Positions 30,451 to 39,744 of a stretch of DNA of 64,000 bases are shown here, one piece after another. The position numbers and the translations under genes are program-made. Below the pieces are notes generated by a model that saw only the letters and a list, made by a program, of their open reading frames with translations, had not been told where the DNA came from and did no database searches. Source of the stretch: Shewanella eurypsychrophilus. Lineage in GTDB: Bacteria > Pseudomonadota > Gammaproteobacteria > Enterobacterales > Shewanellaceae. How positions within the stretch are numbered: the first letter of the stretch is position 1; every line of letters begins with the position of its first letter. The DNA is taken from contig NZ_CP045503.2 in the NCBI RefSeq assembly GCF_007004545.3, forward strand, positions 776,501 to 840,500. Reading direction: 5' to 3'.

Positions 30451-31887
30451 ATGAAAAATATACTTCCGACAGAAAGCCGCTTGAAACAAGATGCTACTCG
30501 ACTAAAGAAAAAGCTTGGTATCAAACAATCTAAAGCTTTAGATTTGATCAGCCATGATTATGGATACAGTTCTTGGTTTGAAATTCGTGATGAACTTGAT
30601 AAGAGAGCAGCACTAGAACAAAAAACTCCAGATATCTCTCTCGAATTTGTTGAAGCTGAAGATGTTGAGCTTAACGAAGAGGAGTTTGAAAATCTCGAGA
30701 ATGAGCGCTACAACGATCTAACTGATGATGTAAAGTTGCTAGTTGAACAAAACAAACGTTCACTGGTTAAACTGGGTATTGAGTTCTCTCTATTTGAACC
30801 AACACTCACAGGGTTGAAAAAAGCCATTTTAGATGCAACTCAAACAGTTAGAACTCATTTTGAATTAGAAAACTTTCATTTTTACTGGGAGCAAGAACAA
30901 GGGCAGGAGCATAAAGTAAAAAAGGTTGCCTACTTGCTCACTGACCAGCAGCAGACTAAGTCAATTTCTAGCCTCTATCGTCCTAATACAAAGAAAGGTG
31001 ATCCTAGGATGTGGTTCCGAGGACTTCCTCATTTTTCTGAGGCTGGAGATCAAGTTGCAATTATAATTCAGGATGATGAGACTTATCTCATTAACCTTAG
31101 TACAACTAACCTTGAGAGTTCTTTGGCAAGAGAAAAATCTTATATCAAGGACTTTTTCTCGAGTTTTAGTGAGCAACACAATTCGGTTGCAGAGGAATTG
31201 TTGGAAAAGTTAAGAGCTCTTGCACAAAGAAAATTCCCTGCTTTGCGAAAAGGGGATACCGCAATTGGTTACACCTTAGAAGCTATGCTAGATATAGAGG
31301 CAAACTCCAGCAAGTTGCCTGATTATAAAGGTATCGAGTTAAAAGCTGGCCGAGGTATGAATACCCGTACAACTATGTTCGCTCAAGTTGCGGAGTGGGA
31401 CAAAAGTCCGTGTAAGAAAAGTGCTGAAATCCTTAATAAGTATGGTTATGAACGAGGTGATGACTTTAAGTTGTACTGCACAATCACTACTCAAAGAGAA
31501 AACCCTCAGGGATTGAGCTTTATCTATGACCAGTTTAAGGATGAGCTTCAAGAGTGGCACAATAAATCTGATCTTGTCGCGGTATGGTCCGGTGATTTAT
31601 TGCGTAAAAGGCTTAAAGAGAAGCATACTGAAACATTTTGGGTTGAAGCCAAGAGTGAGAGCATCAGTGGCGTTGAATATTTTCAACTACTGAGTGTCAC
31701 CCATACTAAGGCACCTGTTTCGAGCCAACTTATGCCACTGCTCCAATCTGGAGTAATCACCATGGATCACCTAATTAAGCGTAGTGGGAAAAATAATAAG
31801 GTGAGTGAAAAGGGTCCTCTCTTTAAGATTAATAAGAGAGATCTAGAGTTACTTTTCCCTAAGCCAATCTCTTATAACTTGAAATAA
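30451..31887 (+). CDS. Type II restriction endonuclease, MvaI/BcnI family
   Basis: 478 residues. The C-terminal part has the MvaI/BcnI-type PD-(D/E)XK site: GDTAIGYTLEAMLDI followed by PDYKGIELKAGRG (Asp, Glu-Leu-Lys) near residues 290-310. MvaI and BcnI cut CCWGG and CCSGG as monomers; the paired C5-methylase fits such a target, but the site here is not known. The first 50 residues form a helical domain (RLKKKLGIKQSKALDLISHDYGYSSW) seen at the start of other bacterial proteins and probably binding DNA or protein. A 16-base gap separates it from the next gene. Confidence 0.85.
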   Translation: MKNILPTESRLKQDATRLKKKLGIKQSKALDLISHDYGYSSWFEIRDELDKRAALEQKTPDISLEFVEAEDVELNEEEFENLENERYNDLTDDVKLLVEQNKRSLVKLGIEFSLFEPTLTGLKKAILDATQTVRTHFELENFHFYWEQEQGQEHKVKKVAYLLTDQQQTKSISSLYRPNTKKGDPRMWFRGLPHFSEAGDQVAIIIQDDETYLINLSTTNLESSLAREKSYIKDFFSSFSEQHNSVAEELLEKLRALAQRKFPALRKGDTAIGYTLEAMLDIEANSSKLPDYKGIELKAGRGMNTRTTMFAQVAEWDKSPCKKSAEILNKYGYERGDDFKLYCTITTQRENPQGLSFIYDQFKDELQEWHNKSDLVAVWSGDLLRKRLKEKHTETFWVEAKSESISGVEYFQLLSVTHTKAPVSSQLMPLLQSGVITMDHLIKRSGKNNKVSEKGPLFKINKRDLELLFPKPISYNLK

Positions 31888-31903
31888 AAACAAGGATGTA
31901 TTT

Positions 31904-32458
31904 ATGAAATCGTACGAAATATCACAGTCCATATTAAACATGGCTCAAACACAATTAGCAAAGACTCCGATATGGAAAGGGTCGCATAGAGGAGCCGATG
32001 CAAATCAAGTTGGGGTTCTGGGTGAGCTAATTGTAGAGCAATGGCTAAAAGATAATGGCATTTCATTCTTTGATGATAGAAAAGCAACCACACATGATTA
32101 TACATTGAAAGATGGTAAGACATTTGATGTGAAGACTAAGGATAGAACTATCAAACCTAGGGCTAGTGATGATTGTTCTGTACCACTGTATAATCATGAA
32201 CATCAAAGGCCTGACTATTATATATTTGTGTCTCTCCAACGGGCTAAAGGTGATGACTCCAGCGATTTAACTAGGTTTCATACTGCCCACATCCTTGGCG
32301 GTATGAATCTAGAGCAACTTGATAGTCTTGGGGTGATTTGGAAAGCAGGCCAAATAGACCCAAGTAATAATATGAAGTTTTGGACAGACTGCAAAAATGT
32401 GAAAGTGGAACAATTGGCTAGCCCCAAAATAGTTAAAGATAAATGGCGCCTAGCTTAG
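31904..32458 (+). CDS. Putative nuclease-like protein in the RM cluster
   Basis: 184 residues, ATG preceded by AAGGATG. The sequence GELIVEQWLKDNG, then HDYTLKDGKTFDVKTKDR, has the helix-Glu and D...D-V-K spacing of a PD-(D/E)XK fold. It directly follows the endonuclease gene, probably on the same transcript. It might be a second nuclease subunit, a nicking enzyme or an accessory factor. No named family recognised. Confidence 0.6.
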   Translation: MKSYEISQSILNMAQTQLAKTPIWKGSHRGADANQVGVLGELIVEQWLKDNGISFFDDRKATTHDYTLKDGKTFDVKTKDRTIKPRASDDCSVPLYNHEHQRPDYYIFVSLQRAKGDDSSDLTRFHTAHILGGMNLEQLDSLGVIWKAGQIDPSNNMKFWTDCKNVKVEQLASPKIVKDKWRLA

Positions 32459-32712
32459 TACTAAAACACTGAGGCTCTTCTCTAAGTGGAGAGCCTGTCT
32501 ATATATTGGATGCCATTAGCCTTGGTACAAAAAACTTAGGGGCATAAATTTATCCGATAAATATGGTTGTAAGCTACCTTCATCGTGTTGCTCTTCTGAC
32601 TATTAATCTGAACCACTGATTCTCGTGCTTTGCTCTAAATGTGACTTATAGTCCGTTGTTTATGAATGATAGAACAGTAAAAATAGCCCTGTGATTTATG
32701 GGTGGGTGAATT

Positions 32713-32946
32713 ATGAAAATTAAGCATGCAACAGCTTCAACTTTGAAACAATTTCGAAACGAAGCCGGAATGAGCCAAGAGCAATTAGCAAGGAAGTCAG
32801 GCATTGACCGTACTTACATTTCTGGGGTAGAGCGTTCAGTTCGCAACATTACCCTTGATTCACTCGAAGGGATCATTGAGGCGTTGGGAGTAACTTCTGC
32901 GGAGTTTATGCGTAGGCTACATCTTGAGTTGCTTAACACGCAATAA
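32713..32946 (+). CDS. XRE-family regulator, possible RM controller (C) protein
   Basis: 77 residues with one helix-turn-helix of the Cro/C1 type: LKQFRNEAGMSQEQLARKSG then IDRTYISGVERSVRNITLDSL. Size and sequence fit the C proteins that time restriction-enzyme expression. It is 250 bases after the nuclease-like gene. The usual tandem C-box operators are not obvious by eye in that gap, so the link to the RM genes is by position. Confidence 0.75.
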   Translation: MKIKHATASTLKQFRNEAGMSQEQLARKSGIDRTYISGVERSVRNITLDSLEGIIEALGVTSAEFMRRLHLELLNTQ

Positions 32947-32961
32947 TAGCTAGCTTTGCAG

Positions 32962-33171
32962 CTATTTGTTAGCTAAGGCCGTTACTGCTTTGTGAGCGGC
33001 ATCAATAGCCATCTGAATATCAAACTCCAAGCCTGAATCAAGGCATTCATGATTCTTGCTAATTGACCAACTAAAGCCTTCATTGTAGCTGTCTGGGTTC
33101 GTTTCTACATAGATTTCAAATTCTTGGTAGTCTTCCTCAAAAGGCAGTGCAATGTTTGAGTCGTTATGCAT
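32962..33171 (-). CDS. Hypothetical protein
   Basis: 69 residues, acidic, starting MHNDSNIALPFEEDYQEFEI, with AAAGGACA before the ATG. No family recognised. It is the last gene of the minus-strand block starting with the recombinase at 37678 and is separated from its upstream neighbour by only 17 bases. Confidence 0.6.
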   Translation of the reverse strand: MHNDSNIALPFEEDYQEFEIYVETNPDSYNEGFSWSISKNHECLDSGLEFDIQMAIDAAHKAVTALANK

Positions 33172-33188
33172 GATATTGTCCTTTCGGA

Positions 33189-33524
33189 TTAGTGGGCAGA
33201 TGCTAATTGATTTAGATATGTTATTAACTCGGTAGGGCTCTCTGTTTCCAATATGACCTCGCTATCTTCATTATGATGAATATCAGGAAATTCATCTGTA
33301 CCACTGTTAGCTGTCGTCATTACAACATAGCGTTTTTGCACGCTGTCTTCTCTTTGAACTGGATCTTCATAATCAACCCAAAGCACCATATACCCTGTAG
33401 AGGTTTTAAAATAGAAGCTTGGTGATACATCGTTGTGCCAACTTTTGTCTACTAACCAAGGATATTGGGATAAGTCGAAGCCTAGGTTAAAGTTTTGGCC
33501 AAACTCTTGTTTATATAGTTCCAT
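33189..33524 (-). CDS. Hypothetical protein
   Basis: 111 residues, rich in Asp, Glu and aromatic residues (FYFKTSTGYMVLWVDYEDP), with AAGGATG well spaced before the ATG. Likely a small soluble alpha/beta protein. No family recognised. It is in the same minus-strand block as the DUF2787 and DUF6641 genes. Confidence 0.65.
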   Translation of the reverse strand: MELYKQEFGQNFNLGFDLSQYPWLVDKSWHNDVSPSFYFKTSTGYMVLWVDYEDPVQREDSVQKRYVVMTTANSGTDEFPDIHHNEDSEVILETESPTELITYLNQLASAH

Positions 33525-33606
33525 GATTCATCCTTAGCTAGGCATTAGAGTACGCGCCTAGAATACCAATTTTTGTAAAGTTATCTAGTGGGGTGAACAG
33601 GTAATG

Positions 33607-34035
33607 CTAGACACTCGTCACCTTAACTAGGTAAGCTTTTATCCCAAGACTATAGGCCAAGAAGTTTTGTACCCATACTTGGTAGATCTCTCTTGCTTGT
33701 TCGATTGGTGTTGCCCCCATCAGGTGTCGAAATATTCCGTTATCAAAGTCGAAGTCTAGCTCCTTGGCTAGCTCGGCCATGTAGCCAACACCGACATAGC
33801 TAAAGTCGGTGATATAGCAGATGCGCCATTGGTTACCATGTTCCTCGTTAACCTCTTTCTCTAGCCTTACCTCTACAGGGTGAAAGCCACCACGTTCGGC
33901 TGAATAGTTGGGATCTCTGAAGTTGATGGTAACGGCTGAAGCTGCTTCATAGTTGCTGATAAGATCTGCCAAGTGGAGGGCGAGCATAGGTGATACAGGT
34001 AAAAACAGATCTTGGTGTTTTATCTTGATAGTCAT
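33607..34035 (-). CDS. DUF2787 family protein
   Basis: 142 residues. The segment INFRDPNYSAERGGFHPVEV followed by WRICYITDFSYVG and a C-terminal WVQNFLAYSLGIKAYLVKV matches the DUF2787 pattern common in Vibrio and Shewanella mobile islands; function unknown. I choose the ATG at 34035 (AAAGGA upstream) over an in-frame codon nine residues earlier. Confidence 0.8.
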   Translation of the reverse strand: MTIKIKHQDLFLPVSPMLALHLADLISNYEAASAVTINFRDPNYSAERGGFHPVEVRLEKEVNEEHGNQWRICYITDFSYVGVGYMAELAKELDFDFDNGIFRHLMGATPIEQAREIYQVWVQNFLAYSLGIKAYLVKVTSV

Positions 34036-34124
34036 TGTGGTGTCCTTTCTGGCTAGTGACAAAGGCGAGAAAGCGTGGCCTGACGAATATCAGGCACCTG
34101 CTTTGTATTAGTGGTTAACGTCTA

Positions 34125-34574
34125 TTACTTCTTACTCTTCTCCTTCTTTGTGCCCGGCTTATTGCCCTTAGTCAGCAAGGGGTCGAGTTCACCCGCCACT
34201 ACTGCCTCGATAATGGTTTCTATGGTGCTCACTAAGTCTTCCTCTTCGCCGACTTCAATGGCGTGCATCCCTTTTTGTAGCTCCAGTGGTTTGTTGCCGC
34301 TACGCACCTCTAGGTAGTAGCGGTTATTACGCTTGTAGAACCATGGGGTGACCTTCTTAGGAACTTGTACCTTCTCCCTCTCACCTGTCTCTTCATCTTT
34401 TACCCACTTTTCTCTGTAGAAGGTGTGGGTTTCATTTTCGGCTAGGGCGGTGGCCAATATCTTTTGCTGGCCTAACTTGGTGAGTAACTTCTCCCTACGT
34501 TGTATCAATGGGTTCTTGCTGCCATCTTCTGGGCGAGCGGTTACCTTGAGTGAACTCAATAATGATGTAGTCAT
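34125..34574 (-). CDS. DUF6641 family protein
   Basis: 149 residues, basic. The start TTSLLSSLKVTARPEDG, the RREKLLTKL helix, PWFYKRNNRYYLEVRSGNKPLEL and the terminal LVSTIETIIEAVVAGELD resemble DUF6641 proteins, which occur in genomic islands. The C-terminus is a lysine tail. It lies directly after the AAA ATPase gene on the same strand; the pairing suggests a shared role, not known. Confidence 0.7.
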   Translation of the reverse strand: MTTSLLSSLKVTARPEDGSKNPLIQRREKLLTKLGQQKILATALAENETHTFYREKWVKDEETGEREKVQVPKKVTPWFYKRNNRYYLEVRSGNKPLELQKGMHAIEVGEEEDLVSTIETIIEAVVAGELDPLLTKGNKPGTKKEKSKK

Positions 34575-34701
34575 AGTGATTACCTTTTGTGGTTAGTTGG
34601 TGATTGGTGGTGTTGCGAATTGATGGCCAAGTCCCGAGGTGGGTGAGTCATCATGGTGAAACTAGTGTTGCTAGGTGGTGGTAACTATCTCGATACTTGG
34701 G

Positions 34702-36756
34702 CTACTTGAAGCCGATGGTTCTGTTGCCGGGCTTGCTGTTGTTCTCGGTGGTGATAATGGCTAAGCACTCTTCGGTGCTGAGCTTGAAGTTGCTTAGTTT
34801 TAGGCGTCGTTTCAAAATAGAAAAGTCACCGGGAGTCAGCAGCTTAAGTGAATCTAATAAGCTGAGTGTTTGAGTCGTTAACGTATCTGTGTCTGTGACG
34901 TTCCTAAACAGATTTCGAGCTTGTATCTCTGTCAGATAGTCAAACGATAGCTTGAAGTCGAATCGACGTAGTACAGCTCTATCTAGACGCTCTGAGAAAT
35001 TAGTCGCAGCGAAGAATGGCTGATTGAAACACTCCATCTGCGTCAGCAGCTCATTCACTTGTTGTATCTCCCAGCTAGCGTTTAAGCCGCCTCTATCAAG
35101 CAGTAGGCTATCCACCTCATCGAAGAACAAAATGTTGTTGTTATCACTGGCCTGTTGAAAGATACGGGCGATACTCTTCTCACTCTCGCCAACGTACTTA
35201 CCGAGTACATCTGAGCACCTGATAGTGACCAGTTCTCGGTTGCAGCTATTGGCTAAGTACTCCACTACTGCCGTTTTCCCTGTTCCCGGTGGCCCCAATA
35301 ATAAGGTGCGGATATCACAGTCTTTATCTAAGACTGTCTCTAGCTGACCAATGGCTTGGTTGCCACCCTTGATGTTGAGATACTCGGTAGAGAAGGGGAG
35401 TTGTGGCTTATAGCTATTGGTGTGAGGACTATGGCCGCATGCCGTTAAAGTACTCTTCACCATGGTTTCAATATTATGCTCAGCAGCCTTACCTGTAAGT
35501 TCGGTGTTGTGGGTAACAAAGGCCGCATTGGTGATGTGAGCTGGTGTTAGCTCCGGCAGTGCGGCCAGTTGGTGTTTGAATACCTTGGATACCCTAAGTC
35601 CTTTGAAGCTTCTATCCATCAGGCTTTCCATGACTCGATTATCTGGAATGGTGACATTAAGTACATAAGTGAAGCGGCGAACACAGCTATGGGGAATCAC
35701 ATCGATATGGTTGGTTATCCAGATGGTAGGAATGGTGTTTTGCTCCATCAGTTCATGCAGCATATCTTTGCCATAACCACGGTGAGAGATGCTTTGTTCG
35801 AAGATATCCTCACACTCATCTATCAGCAGTAGGGTCTTCTCGTCTGGTGACACTAAGCGTTGCACCAGCGTTAGGTACTGTAATCGTAGGTTAGAACTGA
35901 AGGCTTGCTTCTTGAACTGCCCACGTTCTTCGGACACTTCATCCCCGACAGGCTTTATGGCAATAAGGTGGGAGTGTGTTTTATCAGCCAGCACCTTGGC
36001 TAGTTCGGTTTTGCCTGTGCCGGGTTGACCGTAAAGCAGAATGTTAATCCCCTGCATGGACTGGTTGATGCTGATATCTAAGAACTGCTGCAAGGTGTCA
36101 CACTCAAGATGGTTAAAGTGGCGTAGCTTAAGCTCAGATTTTGGTTTGGACTGTATAAAAGGCTCAATGAGGTTGATGTAGTACTCGACCTTGGCACCTA
36201 ACAGTAAGCTAGTGATAGCCTGTGGTAGATTCATAAAGTCAATCAGGCTGGTATCGAAGAACTGGTCAAACAGACCTGTCGTTGTTAGTGCCTTTAATAC
36301 CTCAATCAGCTTGGCCTCAGGTATACCAAACATGTAGGCGAACATTGCATTGGCGTAGTTATCCTCTGGCAGGATCTTATTGATTAGATCAAATAGCCCT
36401 CGGTTAACATTCATCACCGCAATAAACTTCACCACCTTCCAGCCGTCATCAGGCAGCCCTAGCCCTTGAGAGAGTAGCTTGCTGTTGTGGTCTAGGTTGC
36501 TGGTAGTTGCTTGAGGTCTCTGCTTCTTAAGGTGGTGTATTAAGGCGTTTAGCTTACTGCCATTGCCAAGTTTAATACCTTTGCCACACACCATTTTGAC
36601 CATGCGGCTATTTAGCTCCTCCAGATCAGTGTTATCAACATAGCCAGAGGTGAGGGCACTATAGGCATAGGAGGTTGCACTGCCTTGATGCGACTGAATC
36701 GGCGTGACCTCTACCACCATGTTGTCTTCGGGCAATGGTGTATGGAGTCTAGTCAT
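34702..36756 (-). CDS. Double-AAA+ ATPase associated with a recombinase
   Basis: 684 residues with two complete AAA+ modules. The first has Walker A YGQPGTGKTEL near 243 and Walker B LLIDECEDIF near 310. The second has GPPGTGKTAV near 490 and ILFFDEVDSLL near 545. The layout recalls Cdc48/FtsH-like unfoldases or remodellers. No membrane segment is present. Start is the ATG at 36756, with GGAGG close upstream, overlapping the recombinase stop codon by eight bases, so the two are translationally coupled. It may remodel the recombinase-DNA complex; this is inference. Confidence 0.85.
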   Translation of the reverse strand: MTRLHTPLPEDNMVVEVTPIQSHQGSATSYAYSALTSGYVDNTDLEELNSRMVKMVCGKGIKLGNGSKLNALIHHLKKQRPQATTSNLDHNSKLLSQGLGLPDDGWKVVKFIAVMNVNRGLFDLINKILPEDNYANAMFAYMFGIPEAKLIEVLKALTTTGLFDQFFDTSLIDFMNLPQAITSLLLGAKVEYYINLIEPFIQSKPKSELKLRHFNHLECDTLQQFLDISINQSMQGINILLYGQPGTGKTELAKVLADKTHSHLIAIKPVGDEVSEERGQFKKQAFSSNLRLQYLTLVQRLVSPDEKTLLLIDECEDIFEQSISHRGYGKDMLHELMEQNTIPTIWITNHIDVIPHSCVRRFTYVLNVTIPDNRVMESLMDRSFKGLRVSKVFKHQLAALPELTPAHITNAAFVTHNTELTGKAAEHNIETMVKSTLTACGHSPHTNSYKPQLPFSTEYLNIKGGNQAIGQLETVLDKDCDIRTLLLGPPGTGKTAVVEYLANSCNRELVTIRCSDVLGKYVGESEKSIARIFQQASDNNNILFFDEVDSLLLDRGGLNASWEIQQVNELLTQMECFNQPFFAATNFSERLDRAVLRRFDFKLSFDYLTEIQARNLFRNVTDTDTLTTQTLSLLDSLKLLTPGDFSILKRRLKLSNFKLSTEECLAIITTENNSKPGNRTIGFK

Positions 36757-37678
36757 CCTCGCCTCCATCAAGTTGCCCATTAAGTTGATAGTCCAGCTGA
36801 TCAATAGCCTCTCTCATTACCGACTCATCACGTTTATCGTAGATCTGTGTGGTGGTGACATTAGCGTGACCAGCTAGCTTACTGGCGGTGCTTAAATCGA
36901 CTTTCTGATTGAGTAGTTCGGTAATGAAGGTGCGGCGTAGATCGTGTGGAGAGATGGTGATGCCAGTGGCGGCTAAAGTGCGTGCTTTAACTATTTGATA
37001 GAGGGCGGCACTGCTGAGGCTACGGTCATGCTTAATGACATTGTTCCAGATGGGATTAAACAAGCCCCCTGATTGGTGTGTTCTCACCCTTAGCCAGTTG
37101 TCGATATAGGTTAGCGCCCATGTGGGTATCGGCTGTTTGCGTGGCTTCTTCCCCTTGCCTGACTTGACCGTTAAGGTGCGTTTATCAAGGTGAATATCAC
37201 TGACCGTTAAATTGGCTAATTCAAAGCGCCTTAGGCCAGTACTCAGGAACAAGGCCAATATGCAACAGTCCCGTTTACCTATGTACCGCTTATCCAGATA
37301 GCTGGTGGTGATCAACTCACCCACACTACTAGATGATAACGCCTTACCTCGGCTACTTGGGTTGATGGGTAGCCGCTTAACCGCTTGTACCTGCCGCCAC
37401 TGCATATCGTCCACTACCCCCATCAGGAAGCCAGTCTTCACAATGGCCTTGAGTGCAAACACCACAAGGTTAACGGTTCGGGGGGACTTCCCCTCATCTA
37501 GCTTATGCCGTTTAACGTATTCAATTTGTGCGTAGTTCAATGTGTGAAATGGCTGTGCTTCTACTTCACCTTTCCATTTTAAGAGTTTTATCACAGTGCC
37601 TAACTGACTGCGCAGAGGTCTTCGCCCACTGGGAGCAAGGCGTGACAAAAACAACGCCGTTGGAGTTTGATTATTCAT
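36749..37678 (-). CDS. Tyrosine recombinase (XerC/D-like)
   Basis: 309 residues with an N-terminal SAM-like core-binding domain and a catalytic domain. The catalytic residues are seen: Arg in STGLRRFELANL, Lys in VKSGKGKK, HDLRRTFIT, the second His in AGHANVTTTQ and the nucleophile Tyr in IYDKR. It opens a minus-strand block with the AAA ATPase, DUF6641 and DUF2787 genes. It is far from the island ends and is not the integrase next to the att sites, so this block may be a separate mobile module nested in the island. I see no repeats that would mark its ends. Confidence 0.9.
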   Translation of the reverse strand: MNNQTPTALFLSRLAPSGRRPLRSQLGTVIKLLKWKGEVEAQPFHTLNYAQIEYVKRHKLDEGKSPRTVNLVVFALKAIVKTGFLMGVVDDMQWRQVQAVKRLPINPSSRGKALSSSSVGELITTSYLDKRYIGKRDCCILALFLSTGLRRFELANLTVSDIHLDKRTLTVKSGKGKKPRKQPIPTWALTYIDNWLRVRTHQSGGLFNPIWNNVIKHDRSLSSAALYQIVKARTLAATGITISPHDLRRTFITELLNQKVDLSTASKLAGHANVTTTQIYDKRDESVMREAIDQLDYQLNGQLDGGEDD

Positions 37679-37897
37679 AAGGGGAGCCTAGATAGAACAC
37701 GAAGAACTTCGTGCTGAGACTTAATTATAACAGGCAGTTGAGAGAGATTTTAGTGGTGCTTTCGGACGGTTGCTTTTAATGAACTGTTCACAGTAGGATT
37801 AGAATCGAGCTAAAAAGTCTATTAAATTAGTTGTACGGGAGACTCTTCGATTGATCATATTAATGAATCACCTGAATCTGCAAAGGAATGTGAAAAT

Positions 37898-38374
37898 ATG
37901 GGGAAGTATATACTTATACTTGGACTTCTTTTTTGGGGTCAAGTTAATGCTGGAGAAATATATAAGTGTAATCAGAATGATTTGGTTATTTTTAGTGACA
38001 AGCCGTGTGGAGAAGGAGCTGCAGTATCAAAGTATTCAACTGACTATAGAGAGTTAGAGCGTCCCAGTTTCAGTATTTATGGTAACTCGAAACTGATAAG
38101 CAATATCGAGTATCAAACGATTTGGCCCTTTCCCAGTGAGCCTAGCGGGTACATATCATGTGTGAACGTTGATAGCCTTCGAAAGGCCGTCTGGTTCAAC
38201 GGCAAAAACACAACTTATGCAATAAACGGTCAGGCTATGGCTTCCGGTCAACTAGCTTCCAAATCAATATATTCAAAAATAGTAGGTAAGAAGTTTTTAA
38301 TAGGAAGAGAGGCTTCTACTAACCATGATGGACTTCGTATGTTGATTGATGAAGGACTTAAACTATGTCTTTAA
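37898..38374 (+). CDS. Exported DUF4124-type protein
   Basis: 158 residues. A short signal peptide (YILILGLLFWGQVNAG) is followed by EIYKCNQNDLVIFSDKPCGEGA, the DUF4124 pattern of a small beta domain with paired cysteines. The rest has two further Cys and is not recognised. Probably periplasmic. Function unknown. Single gene between the recombinase block and a minus-strand hypothetical. Confidence 0.7.
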   Translation: MGKYILILGLLFWGQVNAGEIYKCNQNDLVIFSDKPCGEGAAVSKYSTDYRELERPSFSIYGNSKLISNIEYQTIWPFPSEPSGYISCVNVDSLRKAVWFNGKNTTYAINGQAMASGQLASKSIYSKIVGKKFLIGREASTNHDGLRMLIDEGLKLCL

Positions 38375-38620
38375 TTTTGCTATTTACGATAGTTTTGATT
38401 TCTATCGTAAAGGCGTACTAACTTCACGGTAACGTACACTAACCGGAAGTGGACTAGTTTTGTCTGGTTATGATGAAATTTGTCGTATTTCAGCTTTTCA
38501 GTATGACTACACACGACGAAAAAACAGACCCGCAAAGGCAGCTTAAAACACACCATAGAGCATGAATTAAGTGCTTTAGAGCCAAAGTTTACGTTAGGAT
38601 TACCGTCTAACTACTGTGGA

Positions 38621-39286
38621 TTAATACTGTCTCTGCAACTTCCATCTACCATTGATTTTAGCTGTGATTGCCCCCCTATTAATATCAATGTGAACACACT
38701 TCGTGTCGATAGTTGGCAGATTTGTGTTTATACAATGCTGAGCGTCTATAGGCGTCAAAGTAATAAAGCCAAAATCATGTAATGTCTGGAGCATTGGTAA
38801 CAAATCATCACTTTGCATAGCAATTTTATGTTTTTCTAATAATTCAGGCAGGCATTTGATTGGCATCCTGTAGGACTCTGAACTCTTGAGACCATGCTTT
38901 CCGATGTATAAGGTACGATCTTCACCAAACACGCTACTTCTAATATCTTGATTTAATAGTGAAAATACGAAATGCCATGTGTAATCTTTATGAATCACCC
39001 GATGAAAAAGAAACAGCCCTAACTTTAAAGTATCATAGGAGAGCTCTGGAGCTGAAAGAAGGTTAAGAATGTGATAATTATTTTCGTCACCCACCTGCTG
39101 AAATTTTGCAAAATCAGCTTTTCTGATGTCTTTGTTTGCCATCCACTTCAGTAATAGCTTTCTTTCTGAATACTTAGGGTTTAGTACTATGTAATTTTTT
39201 TTGGTTCCGATTCTCTTTGAAATGTCCTCTTTGAGTTCTGTAGCTAACTGAGGTGCTATTTTGATTAAGTTGTCGTATGAACTCAT
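38621..39286 (-). CDS. Hypothetical protein
   Basis: 221 residues, soluble, alpha-helical N-terminal half (IAPQLATELKEDISKRIGTKKN) and a middle section with aromatic residues (HRVIHKDYTWHFVFSLL). No motif I can name. It is divergent from the replication-like gene at 39745, and the shared 458-bp gap is AT-rich. Confidence 0.6.
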   Translation of the reverse strand: MSSYDNLIKIAPQLATELKEDISKRIGTKKNYIVLNPKYSERKLLLKWMANKDIRKADFAKFQQVGDENNYHILNLLSAPELSYDTLKLGLFLFHRVIHKDYTWHFVFSLLNQDIRSSVFGEDRTLYIGKHGLKSSESYRMPIKCLPELLEKHKIAMQSDDLLPMLQTLHDFGFITLTPIDAQHCINTNLPTIDTKCVHIDINRGAITAKINGRWKLQRQY

Positions 39287-39744
39287 TTTCAGTTATTCCC
39301 ATATTTAACATAGTTTGTTATGTGCAAATAAATCAATGTGTTGTGCTTTGTTGTTTTTAGTTTTTGCGCATAGTTTACTCACTTATTAAAGACGTAACAA
39401 GCCTATCCCAAAGTGTAACCACCTGTTGTGTAAGTTATTTTTTGTTGTTCCCATAAAACTAACCACTCGATTGAAAAAAATGATTTTTTAGAAAAAAACA
39501 CAAAAATAACCAAAAAAGCCAATCGGCATAAAAATATAACTTAGTCAGTGAGTTACTTGATTTTTAACGTTGCTAAATACCATAGCTCCCATATTTTTCA
39601 CCAAGAAGGAAAATAATTTAGCTGGTTAAAAAAATGGGATAACAAGTTCCAATATTTCTATTAGTAATATGTACCTACAGCGCTGAGAACAGAAAGGAGC
39701 ATGTACAGGCTCTCTTCATTCAACAATCAGTAATAGGTGATTTA
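39287..39744. other. AT-rich gap before the replication-like module
   Basis: No gene seen. Long A and T runs (39473-39530) and several short repeats make it a reasonable place for a replication origin or for divergent promoters, but I find no clear iterons or DnaA boxes. Confidence 0.4.

Noticed and set aside
38460..38620. Remnant insertion sequence
   Set aside because: A short open frame (38502-38564) is present, but no transposase motif or terminal inverted repeat is seen.
39287..39744. Replication origin with iterons
   Set aside because: AT-rich and well placed, but I could not find ordered iterons or DnaA boxes, so it is listed only as a gene-free gap.
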